A stretch of 64,000 bases of DNA from Heterocephalus glaber (taxonomy: Eukaryota; Chordata; Mammalia; Rodentia; Bathyergidae): contig NW_004624742.1 in the NCBI RefSeq assembly GCF_000247695.1, positions 255,066 through 319,065 of the forward strand. The letters run 5' to 3'. Under the pieces are notes generated by a model, which saw nothing but the letters and a program-made list of their open reading frames with translations, was not told the origin of the DNA and ran no database searches. This document shows, piece by piece, positions 37,025 through 47,694 of the stretch. The translations under genes and the position numbers were made by a program. Numbering within the stretch: position 1 is the first letter of the stretch; every line of letters begins with the position of its first letter.

Positions 37025-38035
37025 CCTATGAAAGATGAAAGAAAAAATAAAATTTTATAAGTACCTTTTTGGGGAGTTCTGGGCCTTAATTCTCTGTCTG
37101 AGTACCAAATACACACTGTACTATTTTTAAAAAAATAACAAATACATGAGAAAACCTAGGTAAAAGTAAAATATCCATAGGAAAATAAAATACAGGATAA
37201 GTTCAATACATGATCAATGCCATAAGGTACTGAACAGATTACCAAATTTGACTCTGGACTTTCTGGCAGACAGAGAAGACATTATTGGCTTCTTCACTTT
37301 AAAATATAAAAAATACAATGGTTGTTTACCTTCTTGTGGTAGAAAACTGAAGGAAATTCTTCCATTGTCTTTACAAAGGGATGCTTTGAGATGTTTTAAA
37401 TTGTACTCTTAATGGCACCTCCAGAAATAATACACATTGAGTAACTTTTTTTTGTTTGTACACTTGTTTTGTCATAATGTCGCTCAACATGTGTCTAGTA
37501 CTGTTGGCACCTTTTAGAATAAACATTTCTCTGAGGAGCCAGATGTGCATGCAGGTTTTGGGTCTGATTGACACAACGATCCATTTTTGTATATAACTAC
37601 TAGACTGTGAACTCTCAAGTAACACTCCTTTAATGTGACTTCTCACTACGTGGTATTGATGGTAATTGAATGCAGAGAGTTTAACATCACTTATGTCCTC
37701 TGGCTAAAGAAAAAGTGGACTGCAAATATGGTTTTACTGCTAATATGAGATTCAGAATTAACACTGCATCATGAAACATACATTAACATACAGATAGGTA
37801 TATATTACATATATGTAATATGTATGTTAACATATAATACATATATAACTATATATATATTACATTATATAACTAATGTAAACAGACTCTGAAAGGTGGA
37901 GAGAAGCCTGACTGCTAGGGACCTTAAGACTTGAGAAACAAAAGAGTGATGAGTTTCTTGATTTGTTCATTTGCTTCCCCATCTGTCCCACAATTGGGGT
38001 CAAAGTAGGCCAGCAATCTAGAAACAACAGATACA
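37025..38035. other. DPYD: Mostly unique intron
   Basis: Includes an AT palindrome region at 37795-37865; otherwise nothing recognised. Confidence 0.5.
37795..37865. repeat. AT-rich palindromic tract
   Basis: Contains a perfect 20-bp palindrome, ATATTACATATATGTAATAT (37802-37821), inside further TATA/ACATAT inverted repeats. Confidence 0.85.
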
Positions 38036-38039
38036 AATT

Positions 38040-39660
38040 AAAAAATAATTCTCCTCTCTCTAGCTAAACAACCAGGAAGGAGGCTCCCTAGCAAGACAGT
38101 AACTTTTGGACAATCAGTGTTGTATCTCAGCTAAATATCATAGATAAAAACTGCACTCCTACAGCCATCCGTACAAAGTATAAGTGGGGATCCTAGTACA
38201 AGGACCTCCTCACTCACCTTGCAACCCTACATCTCCACTGGGCAACATCCCCCATGAATGCAGGAAGGGTGACCTTCTATCCTGGAGGGTCATGAGGTAA
38301 CCCTTCTCCTTGCCCATGAGATGATACAGAGAAGGTCTAGCGAGTCAGGACTTTCATTACTGCCATGTGGTAATAAGGTTACTGTCCTCTTCTCCTCCCT
38401 TTTCTCCTCCCTGTGGTATCAGTGAAGGCCAAGTGGAGGGTAGCAACAACATATTCTTGCTCCTCCCAGCCAGTGTGGTGTCAGTGGGGGCTTGGTGAGG
38501 AGCCAACCCTTCCATCCACTTCCAGTCATAACTGGAGGTGTGCCCCAAGGGAAAAGGTCAAGGAGGGAATCTGGGTTCTATCTTGGCAGCACCTCTCCCT
38601 CCCCTGCCAATGTCAAGGAAACCATCCAAAAAAATCAGTTTAAGTGAGATCAAGAGTCTCTTAATATTTCAAATGTCAAAACTTCAATCAAAACTCATTT
38701 TTGTACAGGAAGATCTCCAATTCCAATCAATAGTTATCAATACCAAGATGACAGGGATATTACAATATTCTGACAAAGATTTGAAAGGGGACATGATAAA
38801 ATTGTATTAGTAATTAATTGCACACATGATTGAAACTAATTTAAAAAAACAAACTTTCAACAAAAAATAGAAAACAGAAAGTAGAAATTTTAGGACTTCA
38901 AAAATTCAGTAACTGAAATGCAAAACTCAGTTGTTGGGATGAACAACAGATTGGAGAGAAGAGAAGAAAGAATCAGTGAACTAGAAAACAGAGCAATAGA
39001 AATTGACCAATCTGAACACTAGGAAAAAAAGAGTGAACAGAGCCTCAGGGAACTTGGAGACTACAAGGGAAAATCTAACATTCAAATTAGCAGAGCCTCA
39101 GAGGATTTGTGAAAGAAATTGGAGATGAAAAAGAAATAGCTGAAAATTTCTCATATTTTTTCAAAAGACAAAAACCTATAGATTCCAGAAACCAGGTGAA
39201 CTTCAAACAAGATAGACCCAAAGAAATCCATGTCAAAATACATTTAGAGTCAAATTGCTGAAAATTGAAAAGAAAGTAAACCTTGAAAGCAGCAAAAGAG
39301 AAATGATAGCTTATCTAGGGGACAAACAATTCTATTAACAATGGAATTCTCATCAGCAACTTTGGAGTCCAGAAGGAAGAGAAAACATATTTTTTTAAGT
39401 GCTGAAAGAAAAAAGTATCAATGAAGAATCCTATTTCTTCAGCCATAAGGGAAACTCAGGACCTTCTCAATTGAGGAAAAATGAAGAGAATTTATTGCCA
39501 AAAGATCTTAACTAAAAGAATGACTGATGAAAATTCCTTAAGAGAGAGGAAATGATGAAAGAATTCACCCTGGGACAGCTGGAAGGAAAGAGGGGTAGGT
39601 AATAATTTCTTCAAACGGAATCGGAAACAACAAATCCGAGACTTAATGTGACCTGAATTT
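38040..39660 (+). mobile_element. HAL1 (ORF1-only L1 relative), sense
   Basis: HAL1 elements carry a GC-richer 5' UTR and ORF1 but no ORF2. Here 38340-38600 shows the 5' UTR pattern (AGTCAGGACTTTCATTACTGCC, GGTATCAGTGAAGGCCAAGTGG, GAGGAGCCAACCCTTCCATCC). 38650-39560 shows the ORF1 region with ATTTAGAGTCAAATTGCTGAAAATTG, GGAATTCTCATCAGCAAC, TTTTAAGTGCTGAAAGAAAAAAG and GAGAATTTATTGCC. The ORF is broken by many stops. One of few old LINE pieces in DPYD sense orientation. Confidence 0.65.
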
Positions 39661-39904
39661 ATTTTAATGAACACAAAGTAATGCATGGTTTAGAAAGATG
39701 CAAATGGGTTATGAATGGATTCCAGAAATAGAGTCCTGCTCTTTGCCAAACTTGGGATCATCAACAAGTCACACATGGAAACAAAAGTTCTCAGTTACCT
39801 ACCATGAGGTGGTAGAAGCTGCAGTTACATCTTTGATTTCTACAACCTACCCAAGAGTGAGTTTTATACTTCTTTCTATTGATATCAGCTGAGACTTGAA
39901 AGAC
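39661..39904. other. DPYD: Short intron stretch
   Basis: Between HAL1 and a MIR; a 64-codon open stretch near 39698 has no known features. Confidence 0.4.
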
Positions 39905-40010
39905 AACAGTAGTGTAGACAAAGTCACATGGCTTGTGCTAGAGCCAGAACTCAGATCTCTAATTCTGTAGCCACAGACTGATTGTTCACACTGCCTGCCT
40001 CCCCACAGGG
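39905..40010 (-). repeat. MIR SINE core, antisense
   Basis: AAAGTCACATGGCTTGTGCTAGAGCCAGAACTCAGATCTC follows antisense MIR ('AGGTCACACAGCTAGTAAGTGGCAGAGC'). Confidence 0.65.
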
Positions 40011-40148
40011 CTTGTAATACCAGAATATCAGTGATAGTCTTCCATGCCTACTGAAAGCTTCCATGTTCATGACAGAGTACCACTATACAAAAGACAGGCC
40101 CTTGCCTTGCCTCCATGTTTTTTTCCACAAAATCTTTTGTTCCAGAAA

Positions 40149-40603
40149 TGTAACAGTTTGTGCTGTGGGGCAATGCCCCTGCCCAATGAATTTCATAAAT
40201 GTTTTGTAACTGCCTGAACTGCATGACCTCTCTGGAATGTCCTGTTAGCTGTGCCCCTCTCAGGAGTATTCTGTTAGCTCTGCCTCTCTGCCTCTGTGAG
40301 CATCCTTGCCCACTATATCTTTCAGGAATGTTCCCTAACTCCCTTCTGTGAGCATGCTCGACTACCAGGTCGATTCCTATATTAAGGAGGCTTTCATTTC
40401 TGGTGAAGCCCTCAGACTTTGGAGTACAGACTCCTCTGACCTGCTAGCATAATAAAAGGTTTTTCTCCACCTCTTCCAGAGTGACCTTCAGATTCTTGAG
40501 TCTTCAAATTGCAGTACCTGTGACACTGAGCTGTAACACTTGGTTGTGCCTCAGAGCTATAACACTTGGCTGTAGCACCAAGCTGTTCCACTTTGCCACA
40601 ACA
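40149..40603 (+). mobile_element. ERV1-like solo LTR, sense
   Basis: About 455 bp with TG...CA ends, a TATA-like TATATTAA near 40378, and AATAAA at 40451-40456 followed by a T-rich U5 start. The U5 part repeats a GAGCTGTAACACTTGG-type motif three times, as in some gammaretrovirus-like LTRs. No internal retroviral sequence is attached. The ends are estimated, since no target duplication was found. Being in DPYD sense, its promoter and poly(A) signal point the same way as the gene. Confidence 0.65.
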
Positions 40604-41365
40604 TTCAGGCTATACCTTACTTCTTATTCTTTTCATATTAAAAAAGAATAAATGTGAAGACAGAAAAATAAAGCTGCTTCATGTGTCCTGAGTGCAAGTA
40701 TGTACTTAGTGTGTACTGTAGTAGGTAAATATGATGTACAGTACTGTATATCTTTGTAAAAATGCACAATGAAATCATTATTCCCATTTCATTTTCTACT
40801 TAGGCTCCTCTTAATAGAGAAGCAAAGGTTTATTGAGGCTATGTTAAGAAAACGAAGTCTCTTGTGTTTTATATATGAATAGACCTTGGTACTGTGACAA
40901 AGAGAGTCAGAGAGGCAATTCTGAGGAGAGGACTTTCATTCTGTCTTTCTTGAGTCCTGTAATTTCTCCCTCAGGAGAATCTAAATTCCTGTCTGATCTT
41001 TTCTCTCTCCATATATGACTGCTTATTTTTTCCTCCTCTGAACTTTCGACTAGTAAATGGCTGTCATGATCAGCTGGCCCACTGCACATGGTGCTGTTTC
41101 AGCTCCAGCTTCTATAAGAAATGCCTCACTAGCTTAGTATCTGTTGGCTCAGATTTCTATGAGAGGAAATCTGTTTGGCTCAATTTATCTTTTTGCCAGT
41201 CCCCATCGTAAGATATTGACTACTTGATGTGTACCATAAACATACTGAATATTTTTGAATGAATTTATTAAACAAATGTGCTTGAGTATTTTTATTTTGT
41301 TTTGTTGTTGTTAATTTTCCTAACAAAATGTGTGGAACAGAGAAAGGGTTCATGTGGTAGTATAA
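40604..41365. other. DPYD: Unique intron sequence
   Basis: Nothing recognised. Confidence 0.5.
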
Positions 41366-41378
41366 AAGGTCATTGTCA

Positions 41379-41449
41379 GGGCAGGAATTTAGCTCAGTGG
41401 CACCATGCCTGCTTTGCAAGCACAAGGTCCTGAGTTTGATCTCCTGTAC
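41379..41449 (+). mobile_element. ID SINE without A tail, sense
   Basis: GGGCAGGAATTTAGCTCAG...GAGTTTGATCTCCTGTAC, then directly the second copy of the 10-bp duplication AAGGTCATTG (41366-41375 and 41450-41459). No poly(A) tail is left. Confidence 0.88.
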
Positions 41450-41459
41450 AAGGTCATTG

Positions 41460-41974
41460 CCCCTTCAGCTCTCGCTAGGAATGGCCCAGGGACTTTTCAA
41501 CCTTGTAGAACATTGGCTTCGAAAGATTTTGTTAAAAATGTTAAGTTTCACACATAGGGTTTTACTGATTAAAATTATATTTATCAATCCTACCTATCAA
41601 TTAGCTTGACTCAGACTTTTATTCAGCCAGAAAATATTTTTAAGCAATATTAGCTAAATCATAAACAAAAATCAGTATTATGATGTATTTTTGATGGTCA
41701 TGAGATGGAAAACACTTGAATTTATAATTTTGGCCTGGCATTTTAGTGCAGTGGAACACGAATAGTATTTCCCTCACTCTTCCATTATAACAATTTCACC
41801 ATGCTCCACTCTCTAATTCTGGGTTAATATAACCTTTCATTTTCTATACTTCTAGGCTGCTGCATATTATTAGAGAAATTCAAGTAATTCTGCCAATCAG
41901 ATTTACTCCAAAACACAGTGTTGGGTACTAGTCAGAATCTCTTTTTATTCATTTTGTTTTAAAGAAAATTTCCA
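41460..41974. other. DPYD: Unique intron sequence
   Basis: Nothing recognised. Confidence 0.5.
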
Positions 41975-42119
41975 GCCAGGCATGGTGGTGCATGTCTGTA
42001 ATCCCAGCACTCAGGGGGCTGAGATAAGAGGATCTCCAGGAGCTCAAGGCCAGCCTGGGCTACAGAGTGAATTCAAGGCCAGCATCAAGTTCATAGGAGA
42101 CCCTGTGTCAAAAAAGAAA

Positions 42120-42121
<2 letters not shown>
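41975..42121 (+). mobile_element. B1-type SINE (7SL-derived), sense
   Basis: GCCAGGCATGGTGGTGCATG, ATCCCAGCACTCAGG, AAGGCCAGCCTGGGCTACAGAG and ACCCTGTGTCAAAAAAG are diagnostic. The second GAATTCAAGGCCAGC-like stretch is the internal duplication that sets rodent B1 apart from Alu. Likely target duplication: AAAGAAAATTTC before and AAAGAAACTTC after the tail. The tail turned into a GA repeat. Confidence 0.9.

Positions 42122-42158
<37 letters not shown>
42122..42158. repeat. (GA)n microsatellite in the B1 tail
   Basis: Around 17 GA units directly after the B1 body, grown out of its A-rich tail. Confidence 0.95.
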
Positions 42159-42162
<4 letters not shown>

Positions 42163-42169
42163 CAAAAAA

Positions 42170-42599
42170 AGAAACTTCATCAAATTCTCTAGCAGTTAGT
42201 TCAGATCGTTTTCATTCACTGTGAAGACCTAAGCCTCTCCATTGTTGCCCTCCCATTTCTCTGATGCCCTCTGTTTGCAGACTCTTACTACACAACTTCC
42301 CTTCTCTGGTTCAGTTATATTTCTCAAATCTACCTATTTCTACTCAGAATTGAAGCAAGAACTAACAAAAATGCACAAAAGACATGTGACTGGATAAATG
42401 CAATGTACTCAAATGTCTGGATGGTGGTGCCTATACATGAGTATAGAAAGCAGCAATTTCAAATTCAATTTTAAGTGAATCTGTGTATTTGAGAATAAGC
42501 CATATGACTTTTTAAAAAGTATGTCTGATTCAGAACTGAGAAGTTAAATTTTTTTAATCATTTGGATGTCAGAAAAATGCCTTCTTGTACAATCAATAT
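42170..42599. other. DPYD: Unique intron sequence
   Basis: Nothing recognised. Confidence 0.5.
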
Positions 42600-42745
42600 G
42601 CATCACAAGAATTATCCCCTTATTCAACTTATTTAATAAATGTTTGTTAAGGTTCCACTATGTGCTTAATACTGCAGTCAGAATTTAGAATACATCCTGT
42701 GAATACAGCTGACGAAATCTGTTACCTGACAGGACATCCTAGTGA
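42600..42745 (-). repeat. Probable L2 LINE 3' end, antisense
   Basis: TTATTTAATAAATGTTTGTTAAGGTTCCACTATGTGCTTAATACTG then GAATACAGCTGACGAAATC and CATCCTAGTGAGG fit the antisense of an L2 3' end. Confidence 0.5.
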
Positions 42746-43199
42746 GGTGAGAGAGATAATCTATAATAAATATGAAACCAGAGTATATTGCCTAGTATAA
42801 AAGAAGATGATGAATGCCATGGTGGGGACGAAACAGACTTCATCAAGAAGGTAAACATTTTTTATAAAAACTCAAACATAGTCATTCAGGAAAAATTATA
42901 TTAAATAAAATTTAGCTTGTACCATCACTTGCTTACACTTTTGCTAGTTGAGAATTTAACTGAAATATAAAAGTAAAAAATATTGTAGCCCATCTTGTAC
43001 TTTATAAACTGAAAATCTCTTATTTCAGATGGCATTTTAATGATTAATTTTTCCTTTTGGAAGCCTTTCCGAGGAAGCCATCATCTCTCAGCAACACTGA
43101 TTTGTCTATTACCTTATTTTATTCTATAAGTTACTTTGGCGAAGATGTCAGCATTTCAGTGGTAAAACATCCAATCATCATACCTTAAATATGTTTTAG
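42746..43199. other. DPYD: Unique intron sequence
   Basis: Nothing recognised before the L1 3' end begins. Confidence 0.5.
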
Positions 43200-45239
43200 T
43201 GAATTTTTTATTAGTACATGTTTGCAATTAATGGAGTTTATAATCATCTTAGGAGTGGTTACACGTACATCTTACAGCTTGTTTTATTTAATACTCTTCC
43301 CCTTCTCTCCTTCTCCCCCATTCTCCTCAAGTTCCCTAGTCCCCTTTTTCGTACTTGTTAATGTTATTTGTCCTAGCTCATGTAATGGCATATAGTGTTT
43401 ACCTTAGTTGGGGTTATTAGATTCCTGTGCATGGCACATCTTCATTCCTCTCACTTTCCCTTTCCCTCCTCTTCACCCCTCTCCCTTGTTCCCTTGGACC
43501 ACTTCCCTATTGGAAGAGATCCTTTATCATTTTCTTTGTACTTTGCCTCACTCAAATGAGATACCATACAATATTTAAACTTGTGTGTCTAGTTTGTTTC
43601 ACTCAGCATTATATTTTCCAGATGAATCTATATTCCTACAAATGCCTCAAATTTGTTACTCTTTATAGATGAGTAGTATTCCATTATATACAGATAACAC
43701 ATTTTCTTTAGCCATTTGTCTGTTGATGGATATACAGGCTGTGTCCAGGATTTAGCTATTATGAATTGTGCTGCTATAAACATAAGTATGTATGTATGCA
43801 TGTATCGCTATCCTATGGTGACTTAAGCTCTTTGGGGAAGATACCTAGCAGAGATAGCTGAGTCCTGTGGAATTTCTAATTTCCGTTCTTTGAGAAATCT
43901 CCATACTGTTTTCCATAATGGTTTTACTAGTTTGCATTCCCACCATCAATGCAGGAGGATTCCTTTTTCTCCACAGCCATGCCACCATTCGTTTTTTGAT
44001 TTCATAATGATTGCCATTATTTCTGGAGTAAGATAGCATTGTTTCTGGAATAAGTAGCATTGTTAAATTTGCATTTCTCTAATGGCCAGAGATGTAGAGT
44101 ATTTTTTCACATATTTGTTGACCATTTGTATTTCTTCCTCTGTGAAGCATCTGTTCATTTCTCTCAACCATTTCTTGACTGGGTCTTTAATTTTAGGTGG
44201 GTTAGTTTTTCTTGAGTTCTTTGTATATTCTAGATATTAGTCCTTTGCCTGAGGGGTAACTGGCAAAAAATTTTTCCCTTTCTGTAGGTTGTCTTGTCAC
44301 TCTACTGATTAATTATTTTGCTTTATTTTTTAGTCTCACATATAACCCTATTTCTTGATTTTGCTGCTATTTCTTGTGCAATTGAAGTTCTGTTTAGAAA
44401 ATCCTTTCCTACACCTATGTCTTGAAGTATTTTACCTATTTTATTTACCAAATGGTTTAATGTTTCTCTTTTAATTTTTAGATCTTTGATCCATTTTGAT
44501 TTTAATTTAGTATTGGTGAGAGATAAGGATCATGTTTCATTCTTCTACAAAAAGATAACCAATATTCCCAACATCATTTGTTGAATAGGCTATCTTTCCT
44601 CTAACATGTTTTCGGACCCCTTGTCAAATACCAGATATTTGCATAGGTCCAGGGTAGTTTCTGTATCCTCAGTTTGATTCCACTGATGCATGTTTCTGTT
44701 TTTTGTTCCAGTACCATACTGTTGTTATCATTAGTGCTTTGTAGTACAGCTTGAAGTCAGGTATTGCTATGTTGCCTGCTTTGCTCTTATTGCCCAGAAT
44801 TACTTTTGCTCTTCTGGGTGTCTTTTGGCTCATATTAAATTTAAGATTGTTTTTTCTAGATCTGTAAAGTATGTTGTAGGTATCTTGATTAGAACCATTG
44901 AATCAAAATTTTGTAGGTATGACCATTTTGACAATATTGGTTCTGCCTATCCAAGAGCAAGGGACATCTTCCCATTTTCTGATGTCCTCTTCAATCTTCC
45001 TCTTCAGAGTACTGTAGTTTTCTTTGTAGAGGTTTTTCACATCCTTGGTTAGTTTAATTCCTAGATATTTCATTATTCTTGAATCAACAGTTATTTTTCA
45101 ATAACTGAAAAATTATTTTCATAATTTTTTCACATCCTGTTCATTGTTTGTATACACAAATGCTAGTAATATTTCTATGTTGATCTTATATCGTACTTTT
45201 CTGAAGTCGGTTATTAATTCTAAGAGCTTTTTGGTAGAG

Positions 45240-46138
45240 TTCTTTGGGTCTTTCTGTAGAGTATCATGTCATCTGCAAATAATGACAATTTGAATTCTTC
45301 CTTTCCTATAAGTATCCTTTTTATTTCTTTCTCTTGCCTAATTTATCTGGCTAATGTTTCAAGTTCTATGTTGAATAGAAGAGGTGATAGTGGACATCCT
45401 TGTCTTTTTCTTGATTTTAGGGGTGATGCTTTTAGTTTTTCCCCATTTTGCATGATTCTGGCTATTGGTTTGTCATTATTATCGTATTCAGGTGTGGTCT
45501 TTCTATAGCTGTTTTCTTTAGGCTTTTTATCATGAAGGGGTGTTGGATTTTGTGTGAAGCCTTTTCTGTGTCTATTGATATGATTGTGTGGTTTTTGATC
45601 TTGCTATTTAAGTGAGGTACTGAATTTATTAACTTACATATATTGAACCATCTTTGCATCTCTGGGATGAAATGTACTTGATCATGATTATCATCTTTTT
45701 CATAATGTGCTGCATTCTGTTGTCTAATATCTTGAGGATTTTTGTATCTGTGCTCATTATAGAGATTGACCTATAGTTTTCTTTTTTAACTGGGTCTTTA
45801 TCCAGTTTGAGGATCAAGGTGATATTGGCTTCCATATATGAATTTGGGAGCACTCTCAATCCCTTTCAATTTCTTTGAAGAGCTTGAGGAGTATTGGTGA
45901 TATAACATCCTTAAGTATTGTAGAATTCAACCGTGAATCCATCAGGTCCTGGACTTTTTCTTTTTCTTTCTTTTTTTTTTTTTTTTTTTGGTAATGGGGA
46001 TTGAACTCCAGACCTTGTGATTTGTGTGGCAGGCACCAGAACTACTGAGCTAAATCCCTGGCCCTCTGGACTTTTCTTCTTTGGTAGATTCTTTATCACT
46101 GAGTCTATTTCATTGCTTATGATTGGATTGTTAAACAT
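45240..46138 (-). pseudogene. L1 ORF2 reverse transcriptase domain, broken
   Basis: Recognisable motifs on the minus strand: VIKNLPKKKSP (split by an ID from SPGPDGFTVEFY), MEANITLILKLDKD, KKENYRSIS, then [14 protein letters not shown] and, at 45264-45279, the FADDM codons of the catalytic site. Pieces 45859-45629 and 45659-45462 are in different frames. The ID at 45970 interrupts the domain. It shows what the element was; it is not a functional gene. Confidence 0.8.
45964..46064 (-). mobile_element. ID SINE in L1 reverse transcriptase region, antisense
   Basis: Long poly(T), then GGTAATGGGGATTGAACTCC...GAGCTAAATCCCTGGCCC. Flanked by CTGGACTTTTTCTTT and CTGGACTTTTCTTC. It lies between the PKKKSP and SPGPDG codons of the L1. 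Confidence 0.92.
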
Positions 46139-46475
46139 ATTATGTCTTCCTGGGTTAGTTTTGGTAGTTTGTATATCTTTGGGAATCTGTCCATTTCTTC
46201 AAAATTTGCTAATTTGTTGAATATAATTTTTCAATTATATTTTCACTTTTTCAAATATATTTTCACAATTAAATTTTTCACTGTCTTCTGGATTATGACA
46301 GGGTTGTGATTTCACCTTTTTCATTTCTAAGTGCATTGATGTGAATTTTTTCTCTCTTTCTCTTGGTGAGTCTTACTGAGTGCTCACCTATTTTATTTAT
46401 TCTTTTAAAGCACCAGCTCTTCCATTTGGTGATTTTTTTTCTAGTTTTTGTCTCAATTTTATTGATTTCCACTCT

Positions 46476-46557
46476 TTTTTTTGGTACCAGGGATCGAATT
46501 CGGGTCCCTGCACTTGTGCAGCAGGCAGCAAAACCACTGAGCTAAATCCCTGGCCCC
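46476..46557 (-). mobile_element. ID SINE in L1 ORF2, antisense
   Basis: Poly(T), GGTACCAGGGATCGAATTCGGG...GAGCTAAATCCCTGGCCC; CCACTCT on both sides (46469-46475 and 46559-46565). Confidence 0.92.
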
Positions 46558-46940
46558 ACCACTCTCATTTTTTAATAATTTTTCTCCTTAATTTCAGCTT
46601 GGGGCTAATTTGTTGTTGTTTCTAAGTATCTTAAGATTTCTCATAAGGTTATTTATGTGGGCTGGCTGTGTTTTCCTAACATGATCATTGATTATGATGA
46701 ATTTTCCTCTTAGAACTGCTTTCATAGTGTCCCAGAGGTTTCATTCAGTTTTACGGTCATTGTCATTAACTTCCAGAAATTTTTAAATTTCTTTTTTGAT
46801 TTCTTCTTCATTGGTTGCTTAAGAGTATGTTGTTAGTTTTCCAGGAGCTTTTACATTTTTTGAAATTTCTTTTGTCTTTGATTTCTATTTTCACTGCACA
46901 GTGGTCTGATAGAATGCATGGAATGATTTCAATTCTTTTA

Positions 46941-46965
46941 GTTTATGTGCTGCAGAAGCGAACAC
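46941..46965 (-). mobile_element. U6 snRNA 5'-end fragment with 17-bp target duplication
   Basis: The 25-base insert, read on the minus strand, starts GTGTTCGCTTCTGCAGCAC. That is the first 25 nt of U6 snRNA with 3 differences. It is flanked by perfect 17-bp direct repeats, TGATTTCAATTCTTTTA, at 46924-46940 and 46966-46982. The related L1 at 16.39 kb shows the uninterrupted site. There is no A tail. Confidence 0.82.
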
Positions 46966-47224
46966 TGATTTCAATTCTTTTATATTTACTTAAGCAGGCT
47001 TTGTGAACTAGTATGTGATCTGTTTTGGGAAAAGTATCATGTGTGGCTGAAAAGAATGTGTACTCTGTTGTAGAGAAGTGGAATACTTTGTATATATCCA
47101 TTAAGTCTGTATGTTTAAAATTGTGGTTCAGCTCTGAAATTTCTTTATTGGCTTTTTGTTTAGTTGTTCCGTCTTTTTACTAAAGCGAGGTGTTAAAAAT
47201 CCCCTACTATGATTGTGTTAATGT

Positions 47225-47694
47225 TTATTTGATCAGTTTTTGTTTTATAAAGATAGATGCTTTAGTATTCAGTGCATATGTGTTTATCAATATTATCTGC
47301 TCTTGTTGGATTGTTCCTGTAACTAGTATGTAGTGCAGTGACCTTTTTTCTCTTCTAATCAGTTTTAATTTGAAGTTTACCATGTCTGATATTCGAATTG
47401 CTATGCCTGCTTGTTTTTGGGGTCCTGGTGAATGAAAAGTTTTCAACCTATAATTTTTAGTCTGTGAATATCTTTTTTGATTAGATGAATGTTTTGAATG
47501 CAACGGATTGTTGGATTTTGTTTTTTGATCCAGTCTGCCAGCCTGTATCTTTTGACACAGTTCAGGCCATGAACATTGAGAGATATTACTGAGATGTGAT
47601 GGTTATTTGCTATCATTACCTTCTTTATCTGTTGGTGTATCATTTGTTTTCCTTTTCCCGATGTTTTTTGTTGCTGTTTATCCATTGACCTCAC
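47225..47694 (-). pseudogene. L1 ORF2 endonuclease domain, broken
   Basis: The stretch SLNVHGLN is the start of the APE-type endonuclease domain that nicks target DNA at TTTT/AA. CIQNIH stands where L1 endonucleases have CIQETH; the lost E is the metal-binding catalytic residue. Further on come GTIQQEQIILINTYALN. The two open pieces (47694-47443 and 47503-47225) are in different frames, so a frameshift lies in their overlap. No activity expected. Confidence 0.85.

Noticed and set aside
45266..45508. Hydrophobic 80-codon + strand frame that looks like a membrane protein
   Set aside because: Antisense of the L1 reverse transcriptase region, which is T-rich and so mimics hydrophobic segments.
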